Positions 21,300 through 31,840 of a stretch of 64,000 nt of DNA are shown here, one piece after another (positions within the stretch are counted from its first letter, which is position 1; each line of letters begins with the position of its first letter). The position numbers and the translations under genes are program-made. Source of the stretch: Aselliscus stoliczkanus. Its lineage: Eukaryota; Chordata; Mammalia; Chiroptera; Hipposideridae. Location of the stretch: NCBI GenBank assembly GCA_033961575.1, contig CM066730.1, positions 156,763,523 through 156,827,522 on the forward strand, given 5' to 3'. A model generated the notes under the pieces. That model saw only the letters and a list, made by a program, of their open reading frames with translations, did no database searches and was not told the origin of the DNA.

Positions 21300-21520
21300 C
21301 TATCTCCACACACCAAGGACAAGCTGTGTGAGAATACAGCAAGAAGGCAGCCATCTGCAAACCAGGAAGAGAGTCCTCACCAGAAACCAAATTAGCCATA
21401 ACCTTGATCTTGGGCTGTGAAAGCCCCAGAACTGTGAGAAAATAAATTTCTGTTATTTAAGCCATTAAGCCATGCAGTCTGTGGTATTTTGTTGTGGCAG
21501 CCTGAACTGACTCATATACT
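21300..21520 (+). mobile_element. LTR 3' end, MLT1/MST-type (ERVL-MaLR), sense
   Basis: 'agaaggcagccatctgcaaa', 'gaagagagtcctcaccagaa', 'ccagaactgtgagaaaataa' with the poly(A) signal, then 'tgtggtattttgttgtggca'. A well-known MaLR LTR ending. The 5' half is missing. Confidence 0.85.
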
Positions 21521-22245
21521 GGGTTCATCCATTGAAGAGTCATCAAAATGTAAATGATGTTGGTACTGCAGGAGCCCATGAGATCACCCGGGCTGAGGAT
21601 GGGACCCAGCACCCTCAGTTTCTGATTGGATTGGCACCTTCCACAGCCCACCAAGCCCCAGCTTAGTGGCAGCGTTGGACCCTGCCACCAGAAGCACCAC
21701 CTTCCTGTCTGCCTCCTAGGAAAACACCTCCCACCACACTGTACCAGCCAATCCCTGCATGCCATTTCACCCCTTCCTGGCTTCATTCTCACCTCTGCAT
21801 ATCCTGGCCCCACCCTCCTGCACATCATCATCTAAGAAATCCCCAGGTAGGGGGCCACAGATAGTGGTGCTTATACAAACATCAGTGCCCTCGAGGCAGG
21901 TGAGCCTGTTAATGGAATCTAGAGCTCCAAACCATGGCAAGAGTGGGAAGAAGGACTTCTTGTGTTCATAGATATAGTCCTTGAACATCCTTCCTTTAGA
22001 TGGAGCAAGGACAACGAGAGACTCTGGGTCCTGCTCACAGTCCAGAGCACAAACACATCAATCCCAGCGCCTCCATCATTTTTGCTTCAAGACACAACAA
22101 AGGTCACTTGGCCTCAGAATCCTTAAAAGCAAACTGACTGTCAGCACGCTTTCAGTGTGTCCCCGAGAGCACTCATTTCAAAGCACATGATCTCTCCAGC
22201 CTCGGGTTAAGTACTAGGTTCACTGGTGTGCTAGGAATCATATTG
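21521..22245. other. Unique non-coding stretch
   Basis: No repeat or exon recognised. Frames of about 70-124 codons on both strands look random. Confidence 0.45.
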
Positions 22246-22249
22246 GCAA

Positions 22250-22505
22250 CTGACCATAATAATATCATAGCTGACATTTAATGAGTACTTACTAGGTGTC
22301 AAGTACCGCACGAAGCACTGTACAGGCATCATCTCATTGAATTCTTACAGCCCCTGTAAGATAGGTCTTATTCCCATTATTTAGAAAAGAAAGTGAAGGC
22401 TCCAAGGTTAGGTAACTTACCCAAGGACTCTCAGCTAATTAGTGACAGAGCCAGGATTCATATAGAAAGTCTGTTCAACTTCAAAGCTAGAACTCCGAAT
22501 CTCTA
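22250..22505 (-). mobile_element. MIR SINE
   Basis: 'tgagtacttactaggtgtca', 'tctcattgaattcttacagc', 'aggtaacttacccaaggact', 'gacagagccaggattcatat'. Nearly full-length antisense MIR. Confidence 0.85.
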
Positions 22506-22689
22506 TGCTCTGACCTCACTACCAGGACATGCAGGTATGGCTGGGACAATGGCCAAGGGATAACTGCGTGTTACTGAGTGGTCTGCCCTCTGTTGCCAGC
22601 AGTTGACAACTACTGGTACTGAACAGAAAGCTAACCAACCCCTCCAAGAACAAAAACGTTCCAAGATGAGGCTAAAGTCTGTCCCCATG

Positions 22690-22830
22690 TACTCAGTAAT
22701 TCTGTACTGTCTTGTTCCCTATGTCAAGTCCTGGGTCCTCAATGAAACTGTAAGCCTCTGGAGAGCAGCATCTTTGTCCTCTTTTTCACCACATTCCCCA
22801 GGGCTGCATACATTAAGGATTCAGTACAAA
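22690..22830 (+). mobile_element. L2 LINE 3' fragment
   Basis: 'tgaaactgtaagcctctgga', 'gcagcatctttgtcctcttt' and 'ggattcagtacaaa' follow the L2 3' pattern. Confidence 0.6.
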
Positions 22831-22839
22831 CTCTCTGCA

Positions 22840-22965
22840 TGGTTGTCTACTGGTTGGTTAGGTGAGTGGAGGATTGACTACTTGGATTATTGGTTGGTTG
22901 CTGTGATGGTGGGATGGTTAATTAGTTGAGTGTTGGTGAGCTAGTTGGATGGTGTCAATATGTGG
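22840..22965. repeat. Degenerate GGTT/GGAT-rich tract
   Basis: Repeated 'ttggttggt', 'gatggtggg' and 'agttggatgg' words suggest a decayed short tandem repeat. Confidence 0.45.
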
Positions 22966-23359
22966 GGTGAGGCCAGGGGGCAATCCCTGAGTGGGAATCT
23001 TACCATGTGATGCCCGTGGGAGTTCTCTTGAGGCTAGAAAAACTATCCCAGGAAGAAATATAGAATCCTCAAATGCTGCCCCCTTCCTTTCTTCCCTCTA
23101 CCTGCCCAGCCAAGCCAGGGCTTGCAAGGGGGATCAGGGTGGTTTTCCTTCCCCATCATTAGCCCCAAATAGCCCAGTGAGGAGGAGGGACATGGAGTAG
23201 CCCAGCACGTTCACCCCTGGGAAACGCACAGGTCATGGCTGGCCTGGATTGAATGTGTGGGCCACTGTCTCATTCCTAAGGGCTGGGCTGCTGCAGTCTA
23301 GAGAACAGGGAGTCCAGCACTTAGGAGCAGTTCAGCTCATCCTGCCTGGGAAAAAGGTC
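22966..23359. other. Unique non-coding stretch
   Basis: No recognisable feature. Confidence 0.45.
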
Positions 23360-23535
23360 ATGTGCTCCGATATGAGTAATTAATTTTCTCCGAGCCGCAT
23401 TGAAAAGGTTAACCTGATTTATGGGATGCAATTGAGTGTAGAATGGGTTGTGTATCTTGTAAAAGGCCCGTTCCGGCATCTGAGTCTATAGACTCACACG
23501 CAGCTGGGCATCAGCTGGAAGCTGGCCCTACCTTT
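23360..23535. other. Candidate conserved non-coding element
   Basis: Repeat-free, with dense motif-like words: 'gagtaattaattttctccg', 'aaaaggttaacctgatttat', 'gatgcaattgagtgt', 'gtctatagactcacacg'. It contains ggttaacc and tctatagac near-palindromes and retained CpGs. Looks constrained; unproven. Confidence 0.4.
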
Positions 23536-23749
23536 TATGCTTTTCTGTGGAATCCACATGAATTCTCAAAAAGAGCCCCACTTGGCCAGGGAGTTGCTGC
23601 TCGGCTCCTACCCCAGTGAGGGGTCTTTAGAGCATGCAAAAGAGGGTGTCTTCTACTCCTGTCACAACCCACTACTCAACTGCAGCCTCAGCCTTAATCC
23701 TCATGCAACCCAGGATGCAGAAAGAAAAGCCCAGCCCTGGGCTTGAGTT

Positions 23750-24060
23750 CTGAGTTCAAGGCCAGGCTCCTCTAGTGACTCTCTGGCCTTGGTACTGGGC
23801 TACACAGTTTCCTCATCTCTAAAATGGGGTGAAGGTTTCTTACCTTCTCTCCTCCCTTCTCGCTATTTACTAGCTGTGTGAGTTTGAGCAACTCACCTAA
23901 CCTCTCTGTACCTCAGTTTCCTCATCTGTAAATGGCCATAATAATAGTACCTACCTCATAGAGCTGTTAGGAGGATTACGTGAGTGAATATTTGTAAGAA
24001 CTTAGGACAACGCCTAGGTCATAGTGTGTAGAGTTTGTTCAATAAATGAATAAAGTCTTG
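23750..24060 (+). mobile_element. Two MIR copies in tandem
   Basis: A partial MIR ('cacagtttcctcatctctaa', 'aatgggg') is followed by a fuller one from about 23863: 'tactagctgtgtgagtttga', 'cctctctgtacctcagtttc', 'aatagtacctacctcataga', 'aataaatgaataaa'. Confidence 0.8.
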
Positions 24061-24595
24061 AGATGAAAGAAGACTTAGATATCTGGATGTCCTCAGGGAG
24101 GTGTCAAGGCCAGGGCCTTGCCAGCAGTCACCTGAGCCTTGGCTCCCAGCTGAGGATGATACCAAGGGTCCTGGAGCTCCAATGACATGAAGAACCATGT
24201 TGAACAGCAAAGAAGCAGGTGAAGAATGAGATGCAATGTCCAGATGTTTTTCTTTCTTGTATCTGTCTCTCCTCACCCAAGATGTAAGCCCCACTCCCCA
24301 GAGCCAGCCAGGGGTCTGCCCATCAAACCCAAAGATGCTAGTCTAGCACCACCTAGTGGAAGGACTGAAGTCAGCATGGGGGTGGCTTCTGCCCCGCTTC
24401 TTGGGAGGAAAAAGGAGCAAAGGTGACTTTAACTCATCCACCTGCCAGGCGCTACTAGAAGGGGAAAAAACACTCCACTAGAACTTTCCCTGGGAAACTG
24501 CTCCTGCAGTGTGCGGTGGTATGGTATTTTACAGAAGATCTGTGGTAGTTGTGGTCGGCCTGCATACATCGTGTGTGTGCTTCCGTAGATCTATG
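24061..24595. other. Unique non-coding stretch
   Basis: No recognisable feature. Confidence 0.45.
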
Positions 24596-24599
24596 TAAT

Positions 24600-24685
24600 C
24601 ATTAAGTGGGTTAATATGTATGAAGAACTTAAACCAGCGCCGGGCACATAGAAAGCATTTAATAAATGTTTCTCATCATTATTGT
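24600..24685 (+). mobile_element. MIR 3' fragment
   Basis: 'gcgccgggcacatagaaagc' and 'atttaataaatgtttctcat' are the MIR tail. Confidence 0.7.
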
Positions 24686-24689
24686 TGTA

Positions 24690-24978
24690 TGTACATAAGC
24701 ATATACTGTGTCTGAGTGTCATGTCAATGTGGATGTGTAGATTGTTTACATGCCTGTATCTTTGTTTATGGATGCAACCACATGTACATATATGTGTACT
24801 AAGAATGAGTATGTGCTTATGCATGTATATATGTTTATGAATATAAATATGTTTTTTATGTCTGTGAGCATGGTGTACATGAAATGGAGAGGTGTGGATA
24901 TTTACACATCCACACATACGTGTGTCTATGCACATATTATGTCTTTGGATGTATTCATGTACCTTCATTGAACGGAAT
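24690..24978. repeat. Degenerate TG/TATG tract
   Basis: TATG, TGTG and ATGT words over about 290 bp ('gtatatatgtttatgaatat'), ending at the LTR boundary. Similar in style to 58445-59300. Confidence 0.6.
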
Positions 24979-24985
24979 GCCTGAG

Positions 24986-25545
24986 TATTTGTTTTCTATT
25001 GCTGAATAGCAATACCACAAATCACCACAAACTTGACAGCTTAAAACAGCACCTAACTATTATCTCACAGTTCCTGTGGGTTGGGAATTTAGGCTCAGCC
25101 TACCTGGTCATCTGCATAGGGTGTCACAACGCTGCAACTGAGCTGTTGCCCAGGGCTGTGATCTCATCTGAGGTTCGGGGTCCTCCTCCAGGCTCGTGTG
25201 GTTGTTGGCAGAATGTGTTTCCTTGTAGCTCATGGCAGCATGCTTGTTCAACACCAGCAGGAGACTCTCGAATTCTCTCTGTCCAGTAGACCGTCATGTA
25301 AGGGCTCACCTGATTAGGTCAGCCCCACCCAGGATAACCTCCCTTTTGATTAACTTAGTCAACTGATTAGGGATCTTAATTACATCTGAAAAATCCCTTC
25401 ACTTTTGCTATAAAATATAAGCTAATCATGGGAGTGATGTCCCATCATATTCACAGGTCCCACCATGTCTAAGGGGAGGAGAGCACACAGGGTATGTGTC
25501 CCAGGGCCCAGGACTCAGGGCCATCTTAGAATTCTGCCTGCCATA
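24986..25545 (-). mobile_element. LTR, ERVL-MaLR-like, antisense, near full length
   Basis: Starts 'tttgttttctattgctgaat', then 'cttgacagcttaaaacagc', 'ttattatctcacagttcctg', 'gggatcttaattacatctga', and ends 'tagaattctgcctgccatag', complementary to the usual LTR 5' end. The two ends together suggest a nearly complete solo LTR. Confidence 0.75.
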
Positions 25546-25860
25546 GTGTGTATGTATATACATAAGTTTGGTTCTGTCTGTACACATGATTTAATACAGG
25601 GGCACAAATATGCGTGTGTCCAGGAATGTGCTTCCTCTGTGGGCTGTTTTCTTCCCAATGGAAGATTCCACTGGCAAATTCCTATAATATAGATTGGGAG
25701 CTCCCTCGAGGCCAGAACTGCTTCCTCCATGAGGATTTCAGTTCTTCCATCGGACAAAGAGCTTCCCAAAGTGGGCTCTGTACTATCTGCTGCATGCCCC
25801 ATGCTCCATGCTATATCAGGTCTGCATGTTGGAGGTGCTGAATTATCATTGTAACTGACC
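25546..25860. other. Unique or diverged repeat stretch
   Basis: 25690-25820 has a faint L2-like look ('gggagctccctcgaggccag'). Nothing else recognised. Confidence 0.35.
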
Positions 25861-25902
25861 CACACATACATGTGCGCGCGCGCACACACACACACACACA
25901 GG
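25861..25902. repeat. (CG)n/(CA)n microsatellite
   Basis: 'tgcgcgcgcgcacacacaca' style run. A strictly alternating purine-pyrimidine tract of roughly 40 bp, the classic Z-DNA-prone type. Confidence 0.9.
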
Positions 25903-26749
25903 CACAACTCACTCTGTGAGGCAGGGTCAGCCAGGGACACATTTCATTCTTGCTCCCTGAAGGAAGTTAACCCTGGCACATGCCCCCTCCCCCAACCTGC
26001 CCTGTGATTACAAAGTCACTGCCCTTTCCAAAAGGAAGTTAGAAGTCTGGGACCACCCACCTCTTGCCCGCAACCTGAGGTACTGCTTGGGTGAGACCCA
26101 AGTGGCCCTTCAATCAGATAATGAGCCTCCTGGCCTTCTATCAACATTATCTAAAGGGGATATTAACCCCAGGAGATGCCAGAGACAGGGTGAGCTGTGG
26201 CTAGAAAGCTGCCTATGGCTGAGAAAGTTTGTAAAACCTGACTGCTCCCACCTCTTCCTGGAATTCTGTGTTACAGATTTACACAGCAAAGGCTCTGAGA
26301 AGGCCTGCAAGAAGGAAACCTATCTGCCTTGGTTTAACCAGCACTACCCAAGCTTGTTTGTCCACACACCCATTTTTCTCTGAACAAGTCCAGCAGAACA
26401 CACTTTGAACCACATGGTTTTAAGCCATTCATTGGCTCTTTAGGAGGATCATGCAGGCTCTTGGGGTGATGGTAAGGATTAGAGGGGTGCTACTGTGCAG
26501 GAAGCCCATCCTGGTGTGGAATGGGCCTTCTGAGAAGAGAAACAGCAAGTAGATGGAGACTGACCATCCAATCCAGAGGTGAAGGGTCCATGGATGCAGG
26601 GACCCTGGATTCAGAAGACAAATGGATGCTGACAAGGCAGGCTCGTTCTTCCAAACCCATGGTGCAAACTGGAGGCCACTACCTGACATTACAGGACTGA
26701 GGAGCATGCTAGAAACATGGCTTACTGGTCAGGATAAACTTGGTCAAAG
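25903..26749. other. Unique stretch, perhaps with an old DNA-transposon piece
   Basis: 26090-26440 shows phrases such as 'ccttggtttaaccagcacta' that I loosely associate with old hAT repeats, without confident family match. No gene found. Confidence 0.35.
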
Positions 26750-26756
26750 CAACAGA

Positions 26757-26838
26757 CTTTGAATCTCCGATCAACTACTTATGAGTTGTGTGACCCTAGG
26801 TAAACTGCTTCACTTTCCTGCTCAGTTCTTTCATTTTT
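26757..26838 (+). mobile_element. MIR fragment in left arm
   Basis: 'ttatgagttgtgtgacccta' and 'ggtaaactgcttcactttcc' match the middle of MIR. The complement is found at the outer end of the right arm. Confidence 0.65.
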
Positions 26839-26854
26839 AAAGGTATGGCTCTCT

Positions 26855-27003
26855 AAGGGCCGGCCGAGTGGCTCAGTGGGTTAAAGCTCACTCAAGAGTG
26901 TGAGCTGAGCTCTAAGCAACAGCAGTTCGATGCCCAGCTAGAGCTGAGCTGCCGCTGAGCTTCCAGTAGGTAGCAGGATGGCTCAGCTAAAAAAATAAAA
27001 TAA
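26855..27003 (+). mobile_element. tRNA-derived SINE, type B
   Basis: 'gggccggccgagtggctcag' start, body 'gagtgtgagctgagctcta', end 'caggatggctcagct' plus an A-rich tail. With the next SINE it forms one insert flanked by the 16-bp target-site duplication aaaggtatggctctct (26839 and 27204). The right arm of the inverted repeat has a single uninterrupted copy of that site. Confidence 0.9.
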
Positions 27004-27007
27004 AATA

Positions 27008-27203
27008 GGGCCGGCTGAGTGGCGTGGTGGTTAAGCGCTGGCTTGGGACGCCAGCGGCCCCAGTTCGGTTCCACATATGAGGGCCAGTGAAACTGCCCTC
27101 AAAATAAATAAATAAATAAATAAATAAATGTGAAGGAGATTTAAAAATAAATAAATAAATAAAAATAAAATAAGTTTTAAAAATTTTTTTTAAATAAATA
27201 AAT
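27008..27203 (+). mobile_element. tRNA-derived SINE, type A, with long A/T-rich tail
   Basis: Head 'gggccggctgagtggcgtgg' sits in the A-rich tail of the type B copy. After 'gaaactgccctc' comes about 100 bp of AAAT/AATA simple repeat. A SINE landing in a SINE tail is common; a composite dimer copied as one unit is the alternative. Confidence 0.88.
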
Positions 27204-27239
27204 AAAGGTATGGCTCTCTCACATATCATAAGGACTAAA

Positions 27240-27440
27240 ATGATAATAATATCTCCTGGTGGTTTCTATGAGCTGGGCACTGTCCAAGCATGTTATTTCT
27301 GCTAACTCACTTAGTCCTAGCTACAACCCTGTAAGGTTACTATGGTCATTATCCCCATCTACAGGTAAAGAAACCGAGGCACAAAGAGGTTAGTAACTTT
27401 CTCAAGCTCACAAAGCTAGCAAATGGCAGAGGTTGGATTC
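27240..27440 (-). mobile_element. MIR SINE in left arm
   Basis: 'ctgggcactgtccaagcatg', 'cattatccccatctacaggt', 'gaaaccgaggcacaaagagg', 'ggcagaggttggattcacac'. Its mirror copy is at 30525-30735. Confidence 0.85.
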
Positions 27441-28344
27441 ACACTCAGGTGGTCTGGCTCCAGGTAGTGCAGAAATGGCATTCAGCACAGACCCGTTTGG
27501 TAAATTGCTGCCCACTATTACTAGTTCCAAGTCTGCAGTTGCTGGAGCAATCGGCTTCTCTAGTCTCTTTTCCAACCAAGAGTCTCTGCCCTAATAATGA
27601 ACAGCAAAGGAGAGATGGCTCCTACTATGAGGGAGAGGGCAGGAGGACATTCTGGCTTCTTCTGGAGAGAAAGGGGAAGGGAGGGGTGAAGCCGCTGAGC
27701 TGAGCCATCAGAGGCACTTAGGGTTGTGTGCAGAGAATAAATCTGGGGGTGGAACTGTGAACCAGAGCTGGGGGTGTGGGGGTCGGGAACACAGGAACAC
27801 ATCTGTGCATCTCCCTGTCATCTCAAATTTTATATTTACTTCTGTTGATGAGATTTCGTCATGCTCGATTACGATTCATAGACTCGTGTTTCCAGATTTT
27901 ATGCATCAAAGCTCTGATTTACAGAGTCACCCTAAGCCTGACACTGGCCCCCCAAGGTGCCGTTTCTAAATGTGGGCACTGAGGCTTGTCTGAGGGTCAC
28001 ATGGAGGCCTCATTTCTGGGTACAGTGGCCTGTGGAGAGCCTCAGGACTGTGGCGGGCCACACATAGGGGCGGGGAGCAACGGGGCCATGGGGCTGGCCG
28101 CCTGGCATCCATAGGTGCCCCTCCTTCCATCCCTTCCCATCTGGCTCTGAGACTCTCTCCCCCTTGCTAGCTTTGACAAAGCCAGGGTTGCTTCTAACCA
28201 ATACAAATGGCAAAAGTGACAGGGTGTCACTTCTGTGATTATATTACATAAGATGGTTATAGTGATTAGAAGCCAGTCACAGGTCATGCCCACACTCTAG
28301 GGGAGGAGTTTATGCAAGGGCATGCATTCCAAGAGGGCAGAATT

Positions 28345-28515
28345 ATGTGGGCACTTCAATGTCTGACACACAATCCTCACAGCAACCTGTGACGTTGGTA
28401 ATGCCACCCCCACTTTACATGAAAGGCGACATTGTCCAAGGTCACCCAAGTAGAAAGTGACGGGTTGAGGACTTGAACCCTGGTCTGTTTGCTTGCACAC
28501 CCTGAGCTCTTCACC
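28345..28515 (-). mobile_element. MIR SINE
   Basis: 'caatcctcacagcaacctgt', 'ccaaggtcacccaagtagaa', 'gaggacttgaaccctggtct'. Confidence 0.75.
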
Positions 28516-29049
28516 ACAGGACGATACCACAAAAGGGAAAGCAGATGTAAGCCCAAGCCACCCGACTTGGCTGGAGCCTAGGGCTTTTACATGGAGACTA
28601 TGTAGTACACTTGCCTCTTCGAGGAAACTGGGTTTTGAGTCTGTTTGGGCAACAATAGAGGCACCCAGGTCCTTGGTCATTGATCTGACCTTGACGCCAA
28701 ACTTCTCTAGAGGAGCAAAGGGTGAAAAGGACTGGAAAAACTCAGAGCATCAGAGTAGGGGTTTTAGGCGATGCTAAACCCAAGGTTCGGCAAGCCCAGG
28801 GGACATTTTCACCCCATTCTCAGGCTGGCATCTTGACCATGGCTGCAAGGATGAGCCCATTAATTTTGCTGACTTGGAGCTCTTACTGGGAACAAGATTA
28901 CTAGCCTACCTTGACTCCCACCTACCTCTCTCATTTTGGATCTCATAGTACACCCTCTTTTTTTTCCCCTGGATGGGTTTGAGGATATTTATGAAGTAGG
29001 GTTACCTTGAAGGAATTGAGGGATCTACTGGGCATCGATTTTGTGCCTT

Positions 29050-29235
29050 GACACATTAATTAGCTTATGCCATCCCTCTAACATTTTTTCCAGGTAGGTA
29101 ATATTATTTCCAGTCTATGTAGAAGAAAACTGAATCTCAGAGAAAGTAACTTGCCCAAAGTCTTATAGCTGATAAATGGCAGAATCAGGGTTCACACCCA
29201 GGTCTGTCTTGTTACAAAACCAGTGCTCATTCTAC
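29050..29235 (-). mobile_element. MIR SINE
   Basis: 'aaaactgaatctcagagaaa', 'gtaacttgcccaaagtctta', 'ggcagaatcagggttcacac'. Confidence 0.8.
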
Positions 29236-29999
29236 TCTGCCAGTCACCTCTTGTTGAGGATGCTTTCATCTCCCTCTTGGCCTCTCCATATAGGTTCAGG
29301 GCTCCCATTCTTTCTGATTTATTTAGGACAGGGTTCAAAGTTATTCTAATACATGGGATCCCTCCCCCATACCCATTCTGCCATACACTCATCCATCATT
29401 TGGGGGTACTTGAGTTTGTCTCCATGGGATAGAATTCCCTCATACACTCTACTTTAAGCCAACCAACACATAGTTTGTACCCAAGCATGTATGCAAGCAC
29501 CCTTTATCATTGGCCTCAGTCCATGGTGCTAATCTGTATTTCTCCAATTCCCAAAGCCCAACTAGAACATCCTCTTGACCCTCGGATATGGTGCAGAAGT
29601 CACCTTCCAGCCTCTTACACAATTGGCCTTTGAAATCCCCGCTTATCTTCCTATCACCTGCCCATCTCCCTGCTTAGGTTCCTCATTCCTGCTGAGCTTT
29701 CTGTTTCTCTGGGATCCAAGCTTGCCTGCACAGATTTTCATGCTCCAAGGGGGCCTATGGCACCATCTGGCTGCTGAACTCATGATTCTGCCTAACTTTA
29801 GCCACTGACACTTTACCACGTCTGCTTCCACTAGAGAAGCTCACGCGGCTCAAATTGGTCCCACCTTGGCCCTCACCTGCAGGCCTCGTCTCCTGCTTCA
29901 ATTCCCCTCCCTATCTCCTCAACCTCATTCTTATACATCTTGGCCAGTACTGTGTCCACAACCCTATTTCTGATTACTTTTTCAAAAGTTATCACATCC

Positions 30000-30098
30000 T
30001 TTATTACACTATCCATCACTACTATCACACCATAGTTACCATCACACCTCTCATATCACCACCACTGCCACCATCACCTTAACCTTCACCACCAACAA
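30000..30098. repeat. CAC/ATC-rich simple repeat
   Basis: 'catcactactatcacaccat', 'atcaccaccactgccaccat'. It ends exactly where homology of the right arm begins. A similar tract lies at 31105-31285. Confidence 0.8.
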
Positions 30099-30864
30099 AA
30101 TCGTAATAGAGCATGACGAAATCTCATCAACAGAAGTAAATATAAAATTTGAGATGACAGGGAGATGCACAGATGTGTTCCTGTGTTCCCGACCCCCACA
30201 CCCCCAGCTCTGGTTCACAGTTCCACCCCCAGATTTATTCTCTGCACACAACCCTAAATGCCTCCTATGGCTCAGCTCAGCGGCTTCACCCCTCCCTTCC
30301 CCTTTCTCTCCAGAAGAAGCCAGAATGTCCTCCTGCCCTCTCCCTCATAGTAGGAGCCATCTCTCCTTTGCTGTTCATTATTAGGGCAGAGACTCTTGGT
30401 TGGAAAAGAGACTAGAGAAGCCGATTGCTCCAGCAACTGCAGACTTGGAACTAGTAATAGTGGGCAGCAATTTACCAAACAGTTCTGTGCTGAATGCCAT
30501 TTCTGCACTACCTGGAGCCAGACCACCTGAGTGTGAATCCAACCTCTGCCATTTGCTAGCTTTGTGAGCTTGAGAAAGTTACTAACCTCTTTGTGCCTCG
30601 GTTTCTTTACCTGTAGAATGGGGATAATGACCGTAGTAACCTTATAGGGTTGTAGCTAGGATTAAATGAGTTAGCAGAAATAACATGCTTGGACAGTGCC
30701 CAGTTCATAGAAACCACCAGGAGATATTATTATCGTTTTAGTCCTTATGACATGTGAGAGAGCCATACCTTTAAAGATAAAAGAATTGAGCCTCAGGAAA
30801 GTTAAACAGTTTACCTATGGTCACACAGCTCATAAGTAGTTGATCTGAGATTCAAAGTCTGTTG
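30099..30864 (-). repeat. Inverted repeat, right arm
   Basis: Reverse complement of the left arm, 766 bp, without the SINE pair. It starts in 'aatcgtaatagagcatgacg' and ends in 'gattcaaagtctgttg'. The MIR copies appear in mirrored orientation (about 30525-30735 plus). Because the SINE target site is intact and single here, this arm keeps the pre-insertion state. No protein is encoded. Confidence 0.95.
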
Positions 30865-30867
30865 AGA

Positions 30868-31098
30868 TGGTCAGCTCCCCAGGAGACCTAAACAGACATT
30901 GTAGTGCCTTAAAACCCAGTCCCGTTACCCCTCTGCCTCCCAGCTAGTGTGGAGGCCCCACACATTGGAAGCTAACAAGGCCTGTATTAATCAGAAGAAG
31001 CTGCTACAACAGGCTTGTTGCCTTGAAGGATTTTTTTCTATGCACACAGAATCCTAGGTGGGTATAGTCATTTTCTATTACTGCCATAGAACATTACC
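30868..31098 (+). repeat. Local direct repeat, copy 1
   Basis: About 230 bp similar to 33234-33480: 'caggagacctaaacag', 'ctctgcctcccagctagtgt', 'ccccacaca-tggaagct', 'gccttgaaggat', 'cctaggtgggtata', 'ttttctattactgccata'. It begins immediately after the right arm of the inverted repeat. Confidence 0.85.
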
Positions 31099-31104
31099 AC
31101 TTTC

Positions 31105-31285
31105 ATCACAATCCCCCAAAACCTTCAACACCATTGCCCCTAACTCCACCATCACCACCTCCCCTTCCTCATATCACCTCTAACAATAGCAGAATCCCAA
31201 CACCACAATTCACCTCCTCATCATCACTATCTTACCATAGCTACCACCACCACCACCACCACTACCACCATCATTGTCACTTACC
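31105..31285. repeat. ACC/ATC-rich simple repeat
   Basis: Ends in 'taccaccaccaccaccacca' at about 31240-31262, with looser CAC/CTC sequence before it. It replaces the LTR sequence that follows the same junction in copy 3. Confidence 0.8.
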
Positions 31286-31488
31286 GAAGCCTTTGTTAAG
31301 CACTTAATCAGTGTCCAGATATCTTCATTGGGAATTGGACTAAGTTAGAATAGCAAAAGTCCAGATCTCAGACATTTCATAAACTGATGCTATTTTGACA
31401 CTGACCCAAGATTAGTTTGCCCACGCCTGCACTTCCCTCACCTCCATAGGCTTCCTCTATGTCCTCAAGCTAATAAAATGCATAACCT
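31286..31488. other. Unique stretch
   Basis: Nothing recognised; ends at a SINE target site. Confidence 0.4.
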
Positions 31489-31590
31489 GGCCGGCCGAGT
31501 GGCGCAGTGGTTAAGCGCTGGCTTGGGAAGCCAGCGGCCCCGGTTCGGTCCCACATATGAGGGCCAGTGACACTGCCCTCAAAAAAAAAA
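31489..31590 (+). mobile_element. tRNA-derived SINE, type A (short)
   Basis: 'ccggccgagtggcgcagtgg', 'ctggcttgggaagccagcgg', 'gacactgccctc' and A-tail. Target-site duplication aaaatgcata(a/t)cct on both sides. Confidence 0.92.
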
Positions 31591-31840
31591 AAATGCATAT
31601 CCTTACAGATGTCACAGCCACCCTCTGCCCCTGGGCCTTTCTGGGAGGCAGTTGCACAAAACACCAACCTCCCTGCTTCCCAACTCCTCCCTTATTGGAG
31701 TTGGAGGCATGAGCCCCCAAACTTTCTCCCTCCCAACTTCTCTCCTATTTGAGTTGGAGGCCAGGCCCTCCTGATCCTGCTATTGCTACCACTACCAGTC
31801 TTTCATAAAGCCCGGGGAAAGCTGTGCCTCTGCCATACCC
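31591..31840. other. Unique stretch
   Basis: A short tandem similarity is visible: 'ctcctcccttattggagttggaggca' against 'cttctctcctatttgagttggaggcc' (about 31684 and 31738). Nothing else. Confidence 0.4.

Larger units (their letters stand above)
26750..27876 (+). repeat. Inverted repeat, left arm
   Basis: Complementary to 30099-30864. Without the SINE insert (26855-27203) the arm is about 778 bp. Counting by eye, the inner part (27361-27876) has about 6 mismatches in 516 bases, the middle part (27204-27360) about 8 in 165, and the outer part (26750-26854) about 10 in 105 with an indel. It contains MIR pieces, a palindrome-free unique middle, and no gene. Matching 80-odd-codon frames in both arms are just the same DNA read twice. 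Confidence 0.95.
27877..30098. other. Spacer of the inverted repeat (2.2 kb)
   Basis: Single-copy sequence between the arms. It holds antisense MIR copies at about 28345-28515 and 29050-29235, an uncertain L2-like part at 29420-29840 ('ccaattcccaaagcccaact'), and a CAC/ATC-rich run at 30000-30098 directly against the right arm. No gene recognised. Confidence 0.6.

Noticed and set aside
27449..30526. Near-identical 84-codon frames at 27449 (plus) and 30272 (minus), suggesting a duplicated small gene
   Set aside because: They lie in the two arms of the inverted repeat. Other frames are equally conserved between arms, and the upstream half is MIR, so identity is of the DNA and not of a protein.
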